Source: Jutongia hominis (GTDB taxonomy: Bacteria > Bacillota > Clostridia > Lachnospirales > Lachnospiraceae). Taken from it: a stretch of 64,000 bases of DNA. Under the pieces are notes generated by a model. That model was not told the origin of the DNA, did no database searches, and saw only the letters and a program-made list of their open reading frames with translations. Each line of letters opens with the position of its first letter. Within the stretch, counting starts at the first letter, position 1. The position numbers and the translations under genes were made by a program. Positions 8,603 through 17,495 of the stretch are shown piece by piece. Where the stretch lies: NCBI RefSeq assembly GCF_014384965.1, contig NZ_JACRSW010000032.1, forward strand, positions 62,001 through 126,000, given 5' to 3'.

Positions 8603-10270
8603 TTAACTCTGTGTTTTCGGATCAGGACTTGCACTTGGCTGCATTATATTCTTATAGGAATCCAACATATGAATTCCATCGTCCATTGGCTCATATGTTA
8701 CTTCGATCACATCATTTGGCGAAAGCAGGATCAGAGATTCATCTTCTTTAAATGCTTTTTTATAAACCTGATGGTCAGCATCCTTAATATAAACCATTGT
8801 ACCATCTTCCGTATCAATAAACTGAACACTTTCTATCGTGATAGTCTGCGTCTTACTTGTCTTCTTATCTTTTATTCCTTTGCCACCTGACGCAAGAAGC
8901 TTCTTATAGTTCTTAAACAATTCCGTCTGGCTTGTTGCTGTTGCAACAAGATTGTATTGTGATACATTAACCATGGCATACATTTTTACTAATCCGGCTG
9001 CATCTTTTAACACCATAATGTAAGTTGGCTCTCCATTAACATTGATCAAACTTGGGAACGATGCTTTATAGCCCTTTTCCTGCACTTCACCTTCCGCAGA
9101 ATCCATTGCCGAATGTTCTTCCGCTCCAGATACTTTATAATATTTTGCCTCGGAAGTCCTCTGGTTCATCAAGACAAAGCCTATATTAGACTGGTCACCT
9201 GTAACAGAAGTAACACCGGTATAGATCCATACATCATCTCCAATGATCTTATAACCATAATCATCTGTTGCCTGACGACAGCCTTTCTGCCCGATAATGC
9301 TGTTCCAGAAACCGTTAGAAAGAGAACCTTTCCAATCGTATTTTCTTATTAAAAGATCTCCATCATAAACATAATCCACCCAAGATGGTATTTCGTTTAT
9401 TTTATAATATTTACATTTTCCATTGATCGGATTACAAATGATCACACCATTGACATCCATGCCTCCAAAAAGTCCGATCTTTGCTGTCAATGTAGGACAG
9501 ATATAATATGGATTTCCACTGTCATCAATCTCAAAATGATACCCTGAAATGATCTTCGTCGGATATCTGAATTGAACATGGCGCTGCAGATTATAATTAA
9601 AATAAGCAGATGGAACATATTTCATCCCTTCTTTTAATGCAACATATTCTGCATTAGAATTGATCGGATTAACCTTAACATAGCCAGGAATACCTTTATC
9701 TCTATTATTAAACCACTTAAAAAAGCTTGCGTATTTCAGACTTGAAACCTTCATTGGTGATTTTTTAATGCTGATCTGTGTATAGTCTTTTTCTACTTCG
9801 TACTGGCTGACAACATCTGATAGAGAACCAATCTTTCGATTACCAAACACGCGGGCACTCTGTGTATCCATCAATGCAATATCTGTCACCTTATCAGACT
9901 GTGCAATATCTGTTGCAAAATCTTTTTCTTCTACCTTCAATAAAGAAGCATATGATTTTGCACGTAAAAAGGTACTTCCCATCAAAGATCCCACTACAAA
10001 AACAGTAACAATCGCTAATGCAAGCAGAAGGAAAAATTTACTTACTCCGGAAAGATGCTGCATTTCTGTCTTAAAGTGCATCTTCTGTCCCTTAAACATT
10101 CTTTTTAAAAGCCGGGATGCAAAAATTGCTCCAAGCACAATACAGATCCAGAATGCAGTTCCCCAGAAATACACTTCATGAATATTGATTGCCGGGAACA
10201 GTGCATAATAATACACTCCTACGATCAGTAGGAACAAACTCGTTAATACAACTGCTACTTTTCTCTTCAT
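8603..10270 (-). CDS. Large uncharacterised membrane-anchored protein
   Basis: A 555-residue protein with three predicted membrane helices at the N-terminus (about 5-26, 33-53 and 79-101) and a mostly beta-rich domain of about 450 residues that should lie outside the cell. I cannot assign it to a family; similar architectures occur in Lachnospiraceae without known function. The open frame continues upstream through tRNA-Gly, but the start must be the ATG at 10270, after AAAGGGG. It ends PSASPDPKTQS, a short disordered tail. It begins 66 bp after the tRNA-Gly cluster in the same direction, and I see no separate promoter in that gap, so read-through from the tRNA promoter is possible. Confidence 0.8.
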   Translation of the reverse strand: MKRKVAVVLTSLFLLIVGVYYYALFPAINIHEVYFWGTAFWICIVLGAIFASRLLKRMFKGQKMHFKTEMQHLSGVSKFFLLLALAIVTVFVVGSLMGSTFLRAKSYASLLKVEEKDFATDIAQSDKVTDIALMDTQSARVFGNRKIGSLSDVVSQYEVEKDYTQISIKKSPMKVSSLKYASFFKWFNNRDKGIPGYVKVNPINSNAEYVALKEGMKYVPSAYFNYNLQRHVQFRYPTKIISGYHFEIDDSGNPYYICPTLTAKIGLFGGMDVNGVIICNPINGKCKYYKINEIPSWVDYVYDGDLLIRKYDWKGSLSNGFWNSIIGQKGCRQATDDYGYKIIGDDVWIYTGVTSVTGDQSNIGFVLMNQRTSEAKYYKVSGAEEHSAMDSAEGEVQEKGYKASFPSLINVNGEPTYIMVLKDAAGLVKMYAMVNVSQYNLVATATSQTELFKNYKKLLASGGKGIKDKKTSKTQTITIESVQFIDTEDGTMVYIKDADHQVYKKAFKEDESLILLSPNDVIEVTYEPMDDGIHMLDSYKNIMQPSASPDPKTQS

Positions 10271-10335
10271 CTCGAAACCCCTTTCTTTTCCGATATCCTT
10301 TTTGAACCCTTTTATGAAATTTTGGGTATAAAAAA

Positions 10336-10407
10336 AGCACGAGACGGGATTCGAACCCGCGACCCTCGCCTTGGCAAGGCGATACTCCACCACTGAGCCA
10401 CTCGTGC
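10336..10407 (-). tRNA. tRNA-Gly (GCC), copy 3 of 3
   Basis: The 72-nt sequence folds as a cloverleaf with acceptor stem GCACGAG/CTCGTGC, anticodon loop CTTGCCAAG (anticodon GCC), T-loop GGTTCGAATCC and discriminator U. CCA is not encoded. A T-run follows directly on the minus strand. It is identical in body to the two copies upstream. Confidence 0.97.
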
Positions 10408-10452
10408 ATATAGCTGTATGCATCATTGATTGCATCTAAGGATTACTCCTAA

Positions 10453-10524
10453 AGCACGAGACGGGATTCGAACCCGCGACCCTCGCCTTGGCAAGGCGAT
10501 ACTCCACCACTGAGCCACTCGTGC
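10453..10524 (-). tRNA. tRNA-Gly (GCC), copy 2 of 3
   Basis: The body is identical to the neighbouring copies, with anticodon GCC and no encoded CCA. It is separated from the next copy by 45 bp. Confidence 0.97.
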
Positions 10525-10576
10525 ATACCTCACTATGCATACAGACCGTTATGTAATTATCTAGGATTAACTCCTA

Positions 10577-10648
10577 AGCACGAGACGGGATTCGAACCCG
10601 CGACCCTCGCCTTGGCAAGGCGATACTCCACCACTGAGCCACTCGTGC
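10577..10648 (-). tRNA. tRNA-Gly (GCC), copy 1 of 3
   Basis: First tRNA of the triplet, 33 bp after a strong promoter. The body is identical to the other two, with anticodon GCC and no encoded CCA. The spacer to copy 2 is 52 bp. Confidence 0.97.
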
Positions 10649-10680
10649 ATCACTATGTTCTTTTGCCGAACACAATGACC

Positions 10681-10709
10681 ATTCTACATCAAACTAATAT
10701 ACTTGTCAA
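10681..10709 (-). promoter_or_regulatory. Promoter of the tRNA-Gly cluster
   Basis: TTGACA (10704-10709) is 17 nt before TAGAAT (10681-10686) on the minus strand, placing the start of transcription near 10674, about 25 bp before the first tRNA. Confidence 0.8.
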
Positions 10710-10712
10710 CAC

Positions 10713-10776
10713 ATTTTTCTATAAAATAGAATTTTTTCTGTTTTTATTTTTCTATAAAATAGAATTTTTCTGTTTA
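10713..10776. repeat. Tandem duplication of a 33-bp AT-rich palindromic unit
   Basis: Two direct copies (10713-10745 and 10746-10776) each contain the palindrome TTCTATAAAATAGAA (10717-10731 and 10750-10764). They sit between the galactanase stop codon and the tRNA-Gly promoter. They may act as weak stems at the end of the galactanase transcript; no GC-rich terminator is seen there. Confidence 0.75.
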
Positions 10777-10807
10777 TTTATAATGAAAAGCAGACCGTAT
10801 ACAAATC

Positions 10808-12160
10808 CTATTTATCCTTAACCGAACCCGAATAGGCATAAGCAAACGCATTGATCGTTGGTAATACTTTCCCTCGACGATCAAATAAAGCTTCATTATC
10901 TACATCGCTCCCCTCTGTGACTGCCTCAATACTTTTATCATAGGATGCTGCATATTGGCTTTTCCATCCAGAACCAAACTGTTCCCAGATAGCAGGATTG
11001 GTATTATAATCATTTCCTACCGTGATCCATGCTGCGTCTGCATATACAACACCGACACCGCCATTACCGCACTTTACAACGGCATCGATCACATCGCGGA
11101 TCATTTTGCCCTGTCCCTGCGGACTCGCAGCATACCCTTTAACTAAAACATCCTTATTATCGATCGAATTTGGCATTCCATCCGAATCAAGCAGCGTATA
11201 CGGATATGAAGTTTCCGCTACCATAACTTCTTTATCATATCCTTCACTGATCTCTTTTAACTGTCTGGTCAGATTTTTTAATGTTCCGTTCCAGCAGGCA
11301 TAATATGTTGTGGCAAAGATATCATAAGGAACATCATTTTCATGCAGCAACTCTGCATATTCACTTAAATTCTGATCCTCCGGATTTGCAAAATCCATTA
11401 CAATCTTTGCTTTGGAATGATGTTTTTTAGTAAATTCATCAGCTGCATTAGAAGCCGTTTTTAATAATTTTGCAATTCGCTTCGGTGATTTTTCTCCAAT
11501 GAACTGTTCGTTGGTTTCATTTCCAATCTGAATCAGTCCGATCAGACCACCTGCTTTTTGTATCTTTTCAAGTACCTGTGTCGTATAGGCTGCTACTGCT
11601 TTTTCTTTTGTTTTAAAATCCATTTTTTCCCAGCTTTTTGGTACTCTTTGCAAACCATCACTTGTATAAAAATCAGAATAGGCAATCATAACCATTAATT
11701 TTAGACCATAACGGGAACTTCTTTTTGCGATCGTGACTGCATTGTCCAGATCACAATTACCACCGCCATAAGAGCGATGCTGTTTGTCATACGGATCTTT
11801 CCAGACGCGTACTTTAATACAATTGATCCCACTTTCCGAGACAATCCGGAAAATATCTTTTTCCATTCCGTTTTGATCAAAATAACGGACACCGCTCTTT
11901 TCCTGTGCAATCACTTCTGACAGATCAAGACCACGAATAAAATCCGATGACATTCCATCTACTTTTTTGATCGTAATATCTGCATGATCCACCAAAGCAT
12001 TACTGATACCATTTGACATGTCAACATTCTTTTCGGATGCAACATTCGAAGAGCTGATTACTCCGTCATCCTGATCCCGTAACTGATATTTTAATACAAC
12101 TGCCAATACGACAAAGATACATAATATGGCAAATAATTTAACAAATATATTTTTTCTCAT
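10808..12160 (-). CDS. Arabinogalactan endo-beta-1,4-galactanase, GH53
   Basis: A 450-residue glycoside hydrolase family 53 enzyme that cleaves beta-1,4-galactan side chains of pectin. Family motifs are FIRGLDLSEV (74-83), KVRVWKDP, and GGGNCDLDNAVTIAKR (132-147). The acid/base is E215 in QIGNETN and the nucleophile is E316 in VAETSYPYT. Residues 5-25 form an uncleaved signal anchor or signal peptide with no clear lipobox, so it is membrane-tethered or secreted; no cell-wall anchor is seen. It starts 4 bp after purL and has no recognisable ribosome site, suggesting translational coupling to purL. No pectin or galactose transport genes are nearby, which makes the context odd. Confidence 0.92.
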   Translation of the reverse strand: MRKNIFVKLFAILCIFVVLAVVLKYQLRDQDDGVISSSNVASEKNVDMSNGISNALVDHADITIKKVDGMSSDFIRGLDLSEVIAQEKSGVRYFDQNGMEKDIFRIVSESGINCIKVRVWKDPYDKQHRSYGGGNCDLDNAVTIAKRSSRYGLKLMVMIAYSDFYTSDGLQRVPKSWEKMDFKTKEKAVAAYTTQVLEKIQKAGGLIGLIQIGNETNEQFIGEKSPKRIAKLLKTASNAADEFTKKHHSKAKIVMDFANPEDQNLSEYAELLHENDVPYDIFATTYYACWNGTLKNLTRQLKEISEGYDKEVMVAETSYPYTLLDSDGMPNSIDNKDVLVKGYAASPQGQGKMIRDVIDAVVKCGNGGVGVVYADAAWITVGNDYNTNPAIWEQFGSGWKSQYAASYDKSIEAVTEGSDVDNEALFDRRGKVLPTINAFAYAYSGSVKDK

Positions 12161-12164
12161 AGGA

Positions 12165-15100
12165 TTATTTAAAGTATTCTACACCTGATTCAAAGATATG
12201 CTGGTTCTGGTTACCATAAATATTCAATGCAACACCATCACCGATACGCTCAGAATGTGCCATCTTACCAAGTACACGGCCATCCGGACTTGTAATACCT
12301 TCGATTGCTGCATAAGAACCATTTGGATTAAAGTCCTCATCCATAGTAGGATTTCCCTGCAGATCCACGTATCTTGTAGCAACCTGACCATTTGCGAAAA
12401 GCGACTCGATCATTTCTTTGCTTGCAACAAAACGTCCTTCACCATGAGAAGCCGGAATAGCATATACCCCACCTAATTCTGCTTTCATCAGCCATGGAGA
12501 CTGGTTTGTGCAAACCTTGGTATATACTGACTTCGAAATATGTCGTCCAATGCTGTTTGTTGTCAGAGTAGGTGCATTTTCTGTCTGTGGTTTAATCTCA
12601 CCATACGGTACAAGACCTAATTTGATCAAAGCCTGGAAACCATTACAGATACCAAGTGCCAGACCATCACGTTTCTGTAATAATTCATGAACTGCATCCA
12701 TGATCTTAGGGTTTCTAAAGATTGATGCAATAAATTTTGCAGAACCATCCGGCTCATCACCGGCACTAAATCCACCGGAGAACATCAGGATCTGGGAATC
12801 TTTGATCGCTTTTTCAAAAGCATTGACAGATTCTACGATCTGGCTTTCTGTCATGTTCTTAAATACAACCGTATTTACATCTGCTCCGGCAAGTTCAAAC
12901 GCTTTACCGGTATCATATTCACAGTTTGTACCAGGGAATACCGGAACAAATACCTTTGGACGTGCAATCTTATTCTTTGCTGTATATACCTTTTTTGCAT
13001 CAAATAGTTTGTCTTCTAACTTTGTATTTTCAACATTAGATCTTGTTGGGAATACGCCTTCTAATCTTTCTTTCCACTGATCAAGTGTTTCATCCATAGA
13101 GATTACCGTTCCATATACGTTAAAGATCGCTTCTTCTGTCACCGTACCGATAACAGTATACTCTGCTGTAATCTTATCAAGATCTTCTTTTGCTACTTCT
13201 GCAATGATAGAACCATATTCTTTTGCAAACAAATCTTCCTTTGAAAGATTCTGATCGATCGTAACACCAAGTTCATTACCGAATGCCATCTTGCTGACAG
13301 CTTCACAAATGCCACCAAATCCGATCGCATAAGAAGATACGATCAGTTTGTTATGAATCATTTCCGTAATCTTATGATACATATCCATCAATGCATCATA
13401 TTTTGGAAGATCATACTGGTCTCTCTGAATATGGAACTCTACTAATACATTGCCTGCTTTCTTTAATTCCGGTGTAACAACATCCTGAATCTTAGCTACA
13501 TCAACAGCAAAAGAACATAATGTAGGAGGAACATCAATCTTATCAAATGTTCCTGACATACTATCTTTACCACCGATAGAAGGCAGACCTAACTTCATCT
13601 GAACATCATATGCTCCAAGCAATGCTGCCATTGGCTCGCCCCAGCGTGCTGCATCTTCTCCAAGACGACGGAAATATTCCTGGAATGTCAGACGGACCTT
13701 GCTAAAATCACCACCTGCAGCAACGATTTTTGCAACAGAAGATACTACCGCATATACTGCACCATGATATGGACTCCAGCTTGTAAGATATGGATCCATA
13801 CCATAACTCATCATGGTTACGGTATCACATTTGCCCTCTAATACAGGAAGTTTTGCAACCATTGTCTGGATCGGTGTAAGCTGTGTCTTACCGCCATAAG
13901 GCATTACTACCGTAGATGCACCGATCGAACTGTCAAACATCTCTACTAAACCTTTTTGTGAGCAGACATTCAAATCATTCATCGTGTCTAACCATGCTTT
14001 TTTGATATCAGAAACATCTTTCTTTTCCTCAAAATAATTTGCCTTCTCTTCCGGCATGGTTACACGAACATCAGTCTCCTGGTGTGCACCATTGGTATCT
14101 AAGAATGCTCTGGCAATATCAACGATTACTTTGCCTCTCCATGAAAGAACAAGTCTAGGCTCTTTTGTTACTTTAGCAACTACTACTGCCTCTAAGTTTT
14201 CTTCTTCTGCAAATGCAAGCATCTTATCCGCATCTTTTGGATCAACAACGACTGCCATTCTTTCCTGTGATTCTGAAATAGCAAGCTCTGTACCATCAAG
14301 ACCTGCATATTTCTTTGGCACCTTATCCAGATTAACTTTCAAACCGTCGGCAAGTTCACCAATCGCAACAGATACACCACCGGCACCAAAGTCATTGCAT
14401 TTCTTAATGATCGAACTAACTTCTGCTCTTCTAAACAAACGCTGGATCTTACGCTCTGTCGGTGCATTACCTTTCTGTACTTCCGCACCGCATACATCGA
14501 TCGACTTTGTCGTATGTGCTTTTGATGAACCGGTTGCTCCACCGATACCATCGCGACCGGTACGACCACCAAGAAGTATGATCACGTCACCCGGATCACT
14601 ATTCTCACGAATTACGTTACGACGTGGAGCAGCACCCATAACAGCACCGATTTCCATTCGTTTTGCAACATAGTTTGGATGATAGATTTCATTGACCAGT
14701 CCGGTTGCAAGACCGATCTGGTTACCATAAGAACTGTATCCATGTGCTGCACCGGTCACGATCTTTCTTTGTGGAAGCTTTCCTTTTAATGTATCTTTCA
14801 TTGATACGGTCGGATCGGCTGCACCGGTCACACGCATTGCCTGATAAACATAACCACGGCCTGATAACGGGTCACGGATTGCACCGCCAAGACAGGTAGC
14901 CGCACCACCAAACGGCTCAATCTCTGTTGGATGGTTATGAGTCTCATTCTTAAAAAATACCAGCCATTCTTCTTCTTTTCCATCAATTTCAACCGGCACA
15001 ACGATCGAACATGCATTAATCTCGTCCGATTCTTCCATATCATCAAGTTTTCCTGCTTTTTTAAGCTTACGCATTGCCATTAAAGCAATATCCATCAGAG

Positions 15101-15920
15101 AAATGAATTTATCATTTCTTCCGGCAAACATTTCTTTATGAGCTTCTTTGTATTCATCAAAAGTATGCTCGATCGGCTCTTTATAAAAGCCATCATCAAA
15201 TGTAACATTCTTTAATTCAGTTGAAAATGTTGTATGGCGGCAGTGATCTGACCAATACGTATCCAATACACGGATTTCTGTAACGGATGGATCTCTTTTT
15301 TCTTCGTTTGCAAAATAGTTCTGAATATGTAAAAAATCTTTGAACGTCATGGCAAGATTTAAAGAATCATACAATTCTTTTAACTTGTCTTCCGACATAT
15401 CTTTAAAGCCTTCAAAAATCGCAACATCAGCAGGTTCTTCAAAATTCTGAACCAATGTATCCGGTTTCTTTTCATCTGTTTCACGAGAATCTACCGGGTT
15501 GATACAATAATCTTTGATACGAGCGATATCATCCTCACTGAACTTGCCTTCCAATACATAGGTTGTTGCCGAACGGATCACAGGTGTCTCTTTTTCATTC
15601 AATAACTTCACACACTGCTCAGCAGAATCGGCACGCTGATCAAACTGTCCCGGAAGATATTCCACAGAAAAGACAACCGCATCCTGTGCACAAGTAAAAT
15701 CTTCTTCATAATACTCGTCAACCGGCGGCTCTGAAAAAACAGTTTGTAATGCCAGCTTATATGTTGCATCACTTAAATTCTCAATATCATAACGGATCAG
15801 TACACGAACATTGGTAAGATCTTTAATACCAAGATAACGCTTGATCTCTTCTTTTAATTCTTTTGCATGTACCGCATATGGTTCTTTCTTTTCTACATAT
15901 ACTCTTCTAACGTTTCCCAT
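12165..15920 (-). CDS. purL: Phosphoribosylformylglycinamidine synthase, single-chain
   Basis: A 1251-residue large-type PurL that converts FGAR and glutamine to FGAM, using ATP, in purine synthesis. It fuses the N-terminal PurS-like domain, the two AIRS-like halves of the synthetase (for example FFKNETHNHPTEIEPFGGAA) and a C-terminal class-I glutaminase with the nucleophile cysteine in ALGICNGFQAL and the histidine in SHGEGRF. Many Gram-positive bacteria split this into purS/purL/purQ; the fused form is usual in Lachnospiraceae and Proteobacteria. I choose the ATG at 15920, 11 nt after GGAGG; the ATG at 15938 overlaps that site. No other pur gene is adjacent. No purine riboswitch is seen upstream. 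Confidence 0.95.
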   Translation of the reverse strand: MGNVRRVYVEKKEPYAVHAKELKEEIKRYLGIKDLTNVRVLIRYDIENLSDATYKLALQTVFSEPPVDEYYEEDFTCAQDAVVFSVEYLPGQFDQRADSAEQCVKLLNEKETPVIRSATTYVLEGKFSEDDIARIKDYCINPVDSRETDEKKPDTLVQNFEEPADVAIFEGFKDMSEDKLKELYDSLNLAMTFKDFLHIQNYFANEEKRDPSVTEIRVLDTYWSDHCRHTTFSTELKNVTFDDGFYKEPIEHTFDEYKEAHKEMFAGRNDKFISLMDIALMAMRKLKKAGKLDDMEESDEINACSIVVPVEIDGKEEEWLVFFKNETHNHPTEIEPFGGAATCLGGAIRDPLSGRGYVYQAMRVTGAADPTVSMKDTLKGKLPQRKIVTGAAHGYSSYGNQIGLATGLVNEIYHPNYVAKRMEIGAVMGAAPRRNVIRENSDPGDVIILLGGRTGRDGIGGATGSSKAHTTKSIDVCGAEVQKGNAPTERKIQRLFRRAEVSSIIKKCNDFGAGGVSVAIGELADGLKVNLDKVPKKYAGLDGTELAISESQERMAVVVDPKDADKMLAFAEEENLEAVVVAKVTKEPRLVLSWRGKVIVDIARAFLDTNGAHQETDVRVTMPEEKANYFEEKKDVSDIKKAWLDTMNDLNVCSQKGLVEMFDSSIGASTVVMPYGGKTQLTPIQTMVAKLPVLEGKCDTVTMMSYGMDPYLTSWSPYHGAVYAVVSSVAKIVAAGGDFSKVRLTFQEYFRRLGEDAARWGEPMAALLGAYDVQMKLGLPSIGGKDSMSGTFDKIDVPPTLCSFAVDVAKIQDVVTPELKKAGNVLVEFHIQRDQYDLPKYDALMDMYHKITEMIHNKLIVSSYAIGFGGICEAVSKMAFGNELGVTIDQNLSKEDLFAKEYGSIIAEVAKEDLDKITAEYTVIGTVTEEAIFNVYGTVISMDETLDQWKERLEGVFPTRSNVENTKLEDKLFDAKKVYTAKNKIARPKVFVPVFPGTNCEYDTGKAFELAGADVNTVVFKNMTESQIVESVNAFEKAIKDSQILMFSGGFSAGDEPDGSAKFIASIFRNPKIMDAVHELLQKRDGLALGICNGFQALIKLGLVPYGEIKPQTENAPTLTTNSIGRHISKSVYTKVCTNQSPWLMKAELGGVYAIPASHGEGRFVASKEMIESLFANGQVATRYVDLQGNPTMDEDFNPNGSYAAIEGITSPDGRVLGKMAHSERIGDGVALNIYGNQNQHIFESGVEYFK

Positions 15921-16030
15921 TTGCCTAAATGCCTCCATTTCCTTTGTTGTGTTTGATCAGTTTTTAGCTTTTTTCATTGCAAACAGCATTCTGATCTTGT
16001 GTTTTTATCTGGCTATCCATATATAAAAGC

Positions 16031-16065
16031 GTACAAGCCATATGGTTGATCCACACGGCTTGTAC
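16031..16065 (-). terminator. Terminator of the foldase gene
   Basis: A 9-bp perfect stem (GTACAAGCC 16031-16039, GGCTTGTAC 16057-16065) has an inner TGG/CCA pair and is followed on the minus strand by GCTTTTATAT. The T-tract is short, so efficiency is uncertain. Confidence 0.55.
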
Positions 16066-16104
16066 TGTATATCCTCGTTGTTATCCAGTAACTTTTGTGC
16101 TTCT

Positions 16105-17373
16105 TTACTGATTAGAACCCTTACTTGATTTCTTAGAAGATGATGAGTTTTCTTTCATATCATTCAGATCATCAGCCGTTACAATATCTGTTGTAACCGT
16201 ACCAATCGTCACATCTGTCCAAACATCTGTATTAACAACTACTTTATCTGTCTGTTCTTTTTCAAACCAAGAAGAATAAGCTTCATTCTGTTTTGATTCG
16301 ATTGCATCCTTACAAGCAGTTTTATATGCTTCATCTGAATTATTATTTACCATCTTGACTACTACATAATATCCTGTTGTATCATCCAGGATCGCATCTG
16401 AGATCTCACCGTTTTTCATCTTCTTGATCTTCTTTAAAGTATCAGCTGATACGTATGACCAGCCATCTTTCTCTGTGAAGTTACCATCTTTTTCAAAAGT
16501 GATATCTTTTTCTTTTTTGTCTGTCAGCTTTGTGAAATCAAAATCAGAATCTGCTTCTTTTGCTTTCTTAGCGATTTCTTCGATCTTTGTCTTGTATGTA
16601 GCTTTCTTCTTATCCGATACAGACTTGCTCTTACCGTTCTTGTCTTTCGTTGTTGTTGCTGCATAATAAAATTGTACATCGTACTGACGGTAATCCTTCT
16701 TAGAAATATCCTTAACTGCTGCTTTCTCATCTACCGTCTTATTTAATTCTTTCTGCTTATCTTCATGATATTTATTCGCAAGAATTCTCTTTTCAAAGCG
16801 TGCTGTCAGATTCTTCTGTGAAATGTTAAGCTGAAGCTTCTGTAACCAGGAAAGACCTTTTAACGCTTTCTTTGCCTGCTTCTTTGCTTTTGCCTTATCT
16901 GATTTTGTCAGCTTATACCCGTCTTTCTTTGCATACTGGTATAAAAGTTCATACTGTGTCTCTGCATTTAAAACCTCCTGCTTTAATCCGATCGCATTGG
17001 TCAGACCACTGACAGAAGCACCGGAACCCTGATAATCAGCTTCCCAGATTGACTTACCTGTATAAGTCTCATACATCTCATTATAAGGAAGATACTGACT
17101 CTCCACTTCATAGATTGGATACATCATATCATCCATGGTGATCTTTGTCTTATTCACAGTCATAATAACCTTTGGCTTAAACTGCTGAATACCGACCCCG
17201 ATACAAAGCACTAAAACAACAACAATACATAACGTAACTAAAATGACAGGCTTTTTATCTACCCCCGCAAAACGGCTGATCTTCTTTGCCTTTTTCACTT
17301 TCTTTTCAGGCACGGAAACTGTTGAAACTGCTTCCTTTTCCTGTTGATCTTTGATTTTCTTTGATGAATTCAT
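16105..17373 (-). CDS. Membrane-anchored PrsA/SurA-like foldase
   Basis: A 422-residue protein with a lysine-rich cytoplasmic N-terminus, one membrane helix at about 42-64, and an extracytoplasmic region. That region has a SurA/PrsA N-terminal-like helical domain (VNKTKITMDDMMYPIYEVE) and then a parvulin-like PPIase region ending with DDTTGYYVVVKM. It should assist folding of exported proteins. PrsA of Bacillus is a lipoprotein; this one has a signal anchor with no lipobox cysteine. The Ser/Lys-rich tail (SSSSKKSSKGSNQ) is disordered. The parvulin core looks diverged, so isomerase activity is uncertain. GGAGGAG precedes the ATG at 17373. Confidence 0.8.
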   Translation of the reverse strand: MNSSKKIKDQQEKEAVSTVSVPEKKVKKAKKISRFAGVDKKPVILVTLCIVVVLVLCIGVGIQQFKPKVIMTVNKTKITMDDMMYPIYEVESQYLPYNEMYETYTGKSIWEADYQGSGASVSGLTNAIGLKQEVLNAETQYELLYQYAKKDGYKLTKSDKAKAKKQAKKALKGLSWLQKLQLNISQKNLTARFEKRILANKYHEDKQKELNKTVDEKAAVKDISKKDYRQYDVQFYYAATTTKDKNGKSKSVSDKKKATYKTKIEEIAKKAKEADSDFDFTKLTDKKEKDITFEKDGNFTEKDGWSYVSADTLKKIKKMKNGEISDAILDDTTGYYVVVKMVNNNSDEAYKTACKDAIESKQNEAYSSWFEKEQTDKVVVNTDVWTDVTIGTVTTDIVTADDLNDMKENSSSSKKSSKGSNQ

Positions 17374-17429
17374 GTTAACTCCTCCAATTGTCTTTTGGCG
17401 TATTGTAAAAACGCAAAACGCTATCTTCT

Positions 17430-17457
17430 ATTCTATCGAAAAATACAGATAAGTCAA
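17430..17457 (-). promoter_or_regulatory. Promoter of the foldase gene
   Basis: TTGACT (17452-17457) is 16 nt before TAGAAT (17430-17435), about 57 bp upstream of the start codon and 39 bp from the edge of the 97-bp repeat array. Confidence 0.55.
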
Positions 17458-17495
17458 GCAATATTGTGTGATATCTGTGTGAAAATTCCTGCATT

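Noticed and set aside
10271..10435. N-terminal extension of the 555-residue membrane protein
   Set aside because: The frame stays open, but it passes through a tRNA-Gly gene; the ATG at 10270 has a proper ribosome site.
14056..14673. Long plus-strand open frame opposite purL
   Set aside because: It is the antisense shadow of purL, Ser/Pro/Ala-rich, with no ribosome site.
15921..16030. Purine riboswitch or PurR box before purL
   Set aside because: I could not find the riboswitch core or a convincing pair of PurBoxes; no clear promoter was seen either.
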